Below are positions 59,344 to 64,000 of a stretch of 64,000 nt of DNA, one piece after another (within the stretch, counting starts at the first letter, position 1; the number at the start of each line of letters is the position of its first letter). This DNA comes from Pisaster brevispinus (Eukaryota; Echinodermata; Asteroidea; Forcipulatida; Asteriidae). The notes beneath the pieces are model-generated. The model was not told where the DNA came from. It worked only from the letters and a program-made list of their open reading frames with translations, and made no database searches. The position numbers and the translations under genes are program-made. Location: the NCBI GenBank assembly GCA_023634235.1, contig JAMKCF010000016.1:3334001-3398000 (forward strand), in the 5' to 3' direction.

Positions 59344-60037
59344 TGTAGCGGTTTCGTCTCTGTCTGCGACCCGGTCGGTCTCAGCCAACGTCAGCGAGCG
59401 GTCTGGCTTGGAAGGCTGGAGATGTCGATCCGTTTTGGCGGCAGTCTACCGCCAGGCCCGCAGTGCACCACACTAATCAATCCCCCCAGTATTGTAAACA
59501 CACACACACCCAAATGGCGGGAAAGAGTACAGCAAATGACGGGGACGGACACAGTTCAATTGAGAGTGACTTTGACTTGTTTAATTACTCATTCCTCAAA
59601 TCTCTCCTCGCCTACGTCACAAAATCTACTTCAAAAAGTTATGCGGCTGATCTTTAATTACACTCACTTTCTCTCATTAATTAAATGATTTCAAAGAGAT
59701 GAACATAATACAGATTATGGTAAGTGATTGTGTAGGTCTGGATGTAATTACATTGACTCACACTAAAGTATGAGGCTCCTTCCCTGTAATTAGCGTTAAC
59801 GCAACACTCACGTCAATTATTGTTTCACCAGTGCTGCTCTGACGGTCGCAACGCGGGAAAAGAGAGCGATCCACGCCCGCTCCGTCCTTTTATCTAACTT
59901 TGCTGTAGGCTGGTAACCCTCCGACAACTGTAACTTAGACCGTTACGCGACAGCTAGGAACTAGCCAGGGTTACGTTGCCAAGCGACCTGTAAAACTTCT
60001 AACGTATCGCCACCAATCGATACTGCATTGCGTTACA
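59344..60037 (-). repeat. 5' LTR of the gypsy element (694 bp)
   Basis: TGTAGCGG...GCGTTACA; no difference seen from 51419-52112. It contains regulatory DNA for the element, but I could not assign a TATA box or poly(A) signal with confidence. The 64- and 137-codon plus-strand frames are antisense to the element and probably fortuitous. Confidence 0.95.
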
Positions 60038-60286
60038 CTACTCTTATATATGTGTAATGGTCCAATCTAGGATATCACTGAATTTGACTCCCCTAGGTCA
60101 TTAAATTTTGGAGATATGGCCTAATTAATTATTGTGTGGTATGATCAATTGGCCCTTTCCTTCCTTTAAGGGTTTAAGCTGTAAAGTGATGACCTTGTTT
60201 TAGTAAGTTGTAAAACACAGTCTTGGAATTGCAGCCAAAGGTTACTGAAAATCAAGATCACATCCTGAAATTTTACAACAGTAAAT

Positions 60287-62060
60287 TTCAGGTCACGTGG
60301 TGAGATAACGAATACAAATTTATGCGTTGTAAATAGGTCCCTGTCAATACACAGTCCGATAATTGGGTCGATTTAATGGGAAACTTTGGAACGCTAGGTG
60401 GCAGCAGACTAACCAGGTAAATTTCCATTGTTACGTAGTCTTGAGCATGCCACATTACTTAGAACAATGCATAAACCTGGTTAGTCTGCTGCCACCTAAC
60501 GCCAAAAAATTTACAATTGGCCCAGGACACTGTTAGGGGACAATAGTTTGGATCTCCCTTTTCATTGTTTTTTTGTGTGATCAGTTTTCTCTTTAGCTTT
60601 AGCCATTGCTAGGTCACTAATCAAAACAGAAAAACACCAACCGTAACGTTTAGATTGTAAAACAGCTCTGAAAGGTCAAGACAATTTAACAGTACAATGT
60701 GTAACCGGATGACCTTTGTTGTTGGCAGCATTAAAGGTAACGCACACCTTTGGTTTTTAGGAACGATTCGATTGTTTTATTTTATATACATGTAGATATG
60801 TGCAATAAAACTATACAATGTACTGTAAAAATTTAACTTCGAAGAATGGTAGCGTTTTTGAGATATCGCGAAAAACCTGGAGCGGTTTTGTCACAGAAAA
60901 ATTCAGGTCACGTGGTGAGATGACGAATACAAATTTATGCGTTGTAAATAGGTCCCTGTCAATACACAGTCCGATAATTTGGCCGATTTAATGGGAGACT
61001 TTGGAACGCTAGGTGGCAGCAGACTAACCAGGTAAATTTCCATTGTTACGTAGTCTTGAGCCCACATTGCTTAGAACAATAGGGCGCACCACACTAAATT
61101 AACTTCTATAGGAACCAATGATAAATGATAAATATTCAAAAATACTCAAAAATCGTGTAAGTCTCTCAGCCTCTTGAAAACCAATCAGACATATTTTCGG
61201 ACATCTAAACTTCAGAATTCTTTTCAATTTTTGGCAGGTCAGCCGTTTGGAATTTTTGCTAGCGACCCCAGAAAATAACACCCCCGAAAATGAACTTTTT
61301 CCCAAAACCGACTTGATGCCAGTTTTTGTGAAGCACTTCTCCACTTGCCAAGTAAAATAGGGCCAACTTAAATGCCTAAATTTATCAAGTCTCCCCAAAA
61401 GTTGAAACACAGAACCCCCAGGTTGTGATAGATTCTTATAATTACACATTCTATTAATTGCACGACCCCCAAAACGTTATAACTAAAAAAATTATGTGGG
61501 TATACAAATTATGATAATGAGCTTGGCGCATGAATATTTGTCCATTTAGTGTGGTGCACCCATATATTTACCAGGTTAGTCTGCTGCCACCTAGCGCCAA
61601 AAAGTTTCCAACTGGCCCGGGACACTAATAGGGGACAACAAGTTTGGATCTTTCTTTTCATTGTTTTTGTTAAATTATTAATATTAATTTGTGTGATCAG
61701 TTTTCTTATTAGCTTTAGCCATCGCTAGGTCACTAACCAAAACAGAAAAAATATCAACCGTAACGTTGATATTATAAAAAAGTGGAAAACCTTGTCTCCA
61801 CGTTCAAGGTTTTATAGTGCCACTGTAAGGTTTAGCTCTGAAAGATTAAGAAAGTTTAACAGTACAATGTGTAACCGGATGACCTTTGTTGTTGGCAGCA
61901 TTAAAGATAACGCACACCTTTGGTTTTTGGAACGGTTGGATTGTTTTATTCTATATAAATGTAGGTTTGTGCAATGAAACTATACAATGTACTGTAAAAA
62001 ATTAATTTCAAAGAATGGTAGCGTTTTTGAGATATCGCCAAAAACCCAGAGCGGTTTTGT
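60287..62060. repeat. Tandem duplication inside copy B
   Basis: Unit 1 (60287-60900) and unit 2 (60905-62060, enlarged by a 480-bp MITE) both run from TTCAGGTCACGTGGTGAGAT through the foldback arms and AACCGGATGACCTTTGTTG to TTTTTGAGATATCGC. Copy A has a single unit (42395-43030). Confidence 0.75.
61082..61561. mobile_element. 480-bp MITE inserted between foldback arms
   Basis: Ends GGGCGCACCACACTAAAT and inverse of ATTTAGTGTGGTGCACCC (17/18 match). ATA flanks both sides (61079-61081, 61562-61564). The sister copies at 42490-42625 and 60391-60503 are uninterrupted. A 116-codon minus frame inside (61099-61449) has no recognisable domain. Confidence 0.8.
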
Positions 62061-62733
62061 CCACGCAGGAAGTATAATCCCAAATAGGAATACACAATCT
62101 GAGAAACACTTCTGACAGAAACTTTAGCAAACCTGTTTAACACATCGTTTGTATGTAAAATCTAAATGATGATGAGATTACTTTGTCTTTGTCATTTGTA
62201 ATTGATTCACAGTCTGATATAGAAGACAAGTCACCTTAAATATTTCCTCAGTCGTCTATACTTGCAGAACAAATTAAATGACACACCAAAGTACAATGAA
62301 AGACGATTTCTCTTTTGTTATTTTGATTCAAACAAGGGTCGCACACCATGTATGTTAACAAACAAATTGTAACAGTTGTTTAATTTTTGACGGAACCAGT
62401 CGGTAGATATTTCAACTATGAGGTCTTGCTGTTTTAAAAAATACAATAAAAGTTTTACCGTATCGCGTTTTGAACAGAAATGTGTTAATGAACGTTTTTT
62501 TCCGTAAATTGAAATTTACAGTCCAAAACCCCCCAAAAGCAATACGTTGACGTTAGAACACCAAAGACTCATAAATGTTTCAGACCCTTAACACGTTGAC
62601 TGCCGGTCATAGATTCGTAGGGCGCTCCCATTTGCCAAGTGTGGTGCGCATGCGTGCATACCAAATAGGTACTTTTTTGGTGTCTACATGTTGTAGTACG
62701 TTCATTTCTAATTACTTTATGGAAAAAAAATAT

Positions 62734-62922
62734 CTACGAAATAACTCGTAGCTGGCAACGGCATGAAGTTGATTATTCCACTATGCCAGCTACGAGTTAT
62801 CTCGTACTGCGTCGCTACGAGATAACTCGTAGGTTGGCAGTGGTATAGAGCTGATTACTCCAATATGCCAGCTACGAGTTATCTCGTATCGCGTCACTAC
62901 GATATAACTCGTAGGTTGGCAA
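62734..62922. repeat. Alternating palindromic subterminal repeats
   Basis: Five near-palindromic 18-mers related to CTACGAGATAACTCGTAG at about 62734, 62789, 62815, 62872 and 62897. They alternate in orientation, each next to a GCCAGC or GTTGGCA word. Probably transposase-binding sites. Confidence 0.8.
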
Positions 62923-63061
62923 TCAGATGACGAACTTCTTTGAATCTCCATACAATTTATGCAAAATGTATTACATTCTGTGCAAGTTTGTAGGCTACTG
63001 TGAATGTATTTCAGTATGTTATGTGTACTGAGCCATCCCTGCAACATTCATTTACTACAAA

Positions 63062-64000
63062 ATGGCGCGACTAAATGCTGACAGAGTGGCAGACCTCATG
63101 TTGAGTTCTGGCAGCGATGATGAAGAAACAGATTCTTTTGATGAATCTGACGGAAATGAAACCTCAGAAATGCCCACGGATGAAAGTGATTTTGAAAAAT
63201 CACAGACTGGTGAAAGCAGTGATACTCTGTCTGATGGAAGAAGTAACCCAATGATTTCTTCGGATGATTCAAGTGAGAACAATACACCACCAGTAACACG
63301 TGGACGGAGGAGAGTTCGCGGTGGAGGCATATTGCGTGGTCAAGGGGTTCGCACTAGAGGAGGACGTGGCCTTAGAGCTGCTCTTACACCAGTTCGTGGA
63401 CGAGGAGGTCGTGGTCAGGGGAGAGGGGGAGAGCTCCAGCCCAAGCAGCAGCTCCAGCCCAAGCAGCAGCTCCAGCCCAAGCAGCAGTTCCAGCCCAAGC
63501 AGTAGCTCATGCTCCAGCAGCACAAAGAGGCAGAGCAGTTGGAGGTCAAAATCGTGCACCTGCTGCCCCATTGCCCACTAACTGGTCAAATATTGCACAA
63601 GATCCACCGGATTTTGTTTTCAGAGAGAATTCTGGTCTTCGCAATCCAGTGCAAGGTGTTTCACCTGGTGACTGTTTTGATTTGTTCCTGACACCAGAAT
63701 TACTGGATATCATGGTAACAGAAACAAACAGATATGCAGCAGCGGAAATAAACAAACAAAGGCCATTGCGACGAGAATCCCCTTTTCATCAGTGGAAAGA
63801 CACCGATGCAGCAGAAATGAAACAATTTCTGGCAATGCTGATTCACATGGGTCCCAACAATTTACCTTCCTTAGAGCACTACTGGAGCACCGATGTTCTG
63901 TACAAATCCCCATTCTTTGGTGGTGTAATGAGTCGCAACCGGTTTCAATTGCTTCTTCGCTTTTGGCATTTCTCCGACAACTCACTGGATCACGATGATC
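63062..64000 (+). pseudogene. piggyBac transposase, frameshifted and truncated by window end
   Basis: ATG at 63062 opens 147 codons: an acidic Ser/Asp/Glu-rich N terminus (about residues 12-80), then an Arg/Gly-rich segment, then (LQPKQQ)n before TAG at 63503. The -1 frame, open from 63376 to the window end, continues with clear DDE_Tnp_1_7 sequence: FLAMLIHMGPNNLPSLEHYW, then MSRNRFQLLLRFWHFSDN. The switch must occur in the 63376-63502 overlap, most simply by loss of one base in the G-rich run 63416-63431. Catalytic Asp residues lie beyond the window. A programmed frameshift or intron is less likely. Confidence 0.75.
63432..63504 (+). repeat. 18-bp tandem repeat, about four copies, in the transposase
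   Basis: Unit CAGCTCCAGCCCAAGCAG, near-perfect. It encodes LQPKQQ in the ATG frame and AAAPAQ in the transposase frame. Confidence 0.9.

Larger units (their letters stand above)
51419..60037 (-). mobile_element. Complete Ty3/gypsy LTR retrotransposon, 8619 bp
   Basis: Order on the minus strand: 5' LTR (60037-59344), primer site, gag, pol (PR-RT-RNaseH-IN), third ORF, 3' LTR (52112-51419). CTAC flanks both ends (51415-51418, 60038-60041). All three ORFs are open and the LTRs look identical, so the insertion is recent and possibly still competent. Domain order RNaseH before integrase places it in Ty3/gypsy (Metaviridae) rather than copia; no chromodomain seen. Confidence 0.95.
50905..60173. 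mobile_element. TTA-flanked MITE (646 bp net) interrupted by the gypsy element
   Basis: Copy A reads GCATTTTAAGCTG; copy B reads CCTTTTA, insert, TTAAGCTG. The insert begins ACCCTTAATTG and ends CTTTAAGGGT, inverted 8-bp termini with TTA duplicated (50902-50904, 60174-60176), as for PIF/Harbinger elements. Subterminal CCAATTG(T/A)TCATACCACAC is also inverted. The left half holds two to three diverged, roughly 180-bp direct repeats (TTTACTACCA(C/G)ACCATYCAAT). The gypsy element occupies 51419-60041. Confidence 0.75.
45690..62584. repeat. Segmental duplication, copy B (expanded by insertions)
   Basis: Aligns with 36600-44612 in blocks: 45690-49881, 50872-50904, 60174-62340 and 62355-62584. The gaps are a 987-bp insert (49882-50868), a MITE plus gypsy element (50905-60173), and an internal tandem duplication (60287-60900 versus 60905-62060). 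The right end meets the piggyBac-like element at 62588. Confidence 0.8.
62592..64000 (+). mobile_element. piggyBac-like DNA transposon, left part
   Basis: The DNA switches from copy B homology to new sequence at TTAA (62588-62591), the piggyBac target. The element begins CACGTTGACTGCCGG, like known piggyBac termini of the CCYTTTGACTGCC kind. Subterminal palindromic repeats (62734-62922) precede the transposase. The right end is beyond the window. Confidence 0.75.

Noticed and set aside
59290..59688. 132-codon plus-strand frame over the LTR, and its partner at 51350-51763
   Set aside because: Antisense to the element and identical only because the LTRs are identical; no domain.
61099..61449. 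116-codon minus frame as a transposase fragment
   Set aside because: Wholly inside a 480-bp MITE, no DDE motif or recognisable family.

Overview
Eukaryotic, intron-rich, AT-rich DNA packed with short non-autonomous transposons. Vertebrate-like GSK3 and mitochondrial mL37 genes with canonical GT-AG introns, tRNA-headed SINEs and many small foldback elements point to a marine invertebrate. I favour a deuterostome, most likely an echinoderm, but I cannot name a species from sequence alone.

Layout. 1-9.7 kb: 3' two thirds of a glycogen synthase kinase 3 gene on the + strand (six exons in the window, 297 codons; upstream exons lie outside), with repeat-filled introns. 9.7-24.4 kb: intergenic or 3' UTR DNA with minisatellites, SINEs and MITEs. 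24.4-30.5 kb: complete seven-exon gene for mitochondrial ribosomal protein mL37 (MRPL37) on the - strand, 429 codons. A possible non-coding first exon lies near 32.9-33.0 kb. 30.5-36.6 kb: intergenic repeats and palindromes.

36.7-49.0 kb: two tandem, intact four-exon genes on the - strand. Each assembles to exactly 559 codons with identical exon lengths (328/470/434/448 nt). The encoded protein looks like a DRE-TIM (HMG-CoA lyase / isopropylmalate synthase type) metal-dependent barrel fused to a C-terminal EF-hand module. I know no named family with this architecture, so it is the best candidate here for an undescribed system. The genes sit in a segmental duplication (copy A about 36.6-44.6 kb, copy B about 45.7-62.6 kb). 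Because the copies align, insertions into one can be read against an empty site in the other.

51.4-60.0 kb: a complete, apparently very young Ty3/gypsy LTR retrotransposon on the - strand. It has 694-bp LTRs that look identical, a 4-bp target duplication, a tRNA-Leu-type primer site, gag, a -1 frame pol and an unusual third ORF with two C2H2 zinc fingers where an envelope gene would lie. It is inserted in a TTA-flanked MITE that is itself inserted in copy B. 62.6-64.0 kb: the left end of a piggyBac-like DNA transposon (TTAA junction, palindromic subterminal repeats, frameshifted transposase) running off the window.

The three host gene types are not obviously one pathway: a signalling kinase, a mitoribosomal protein and a putative calcium-regulated C-C lyase or condensing enzyme. 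The rest of the window is mostly transposon history.
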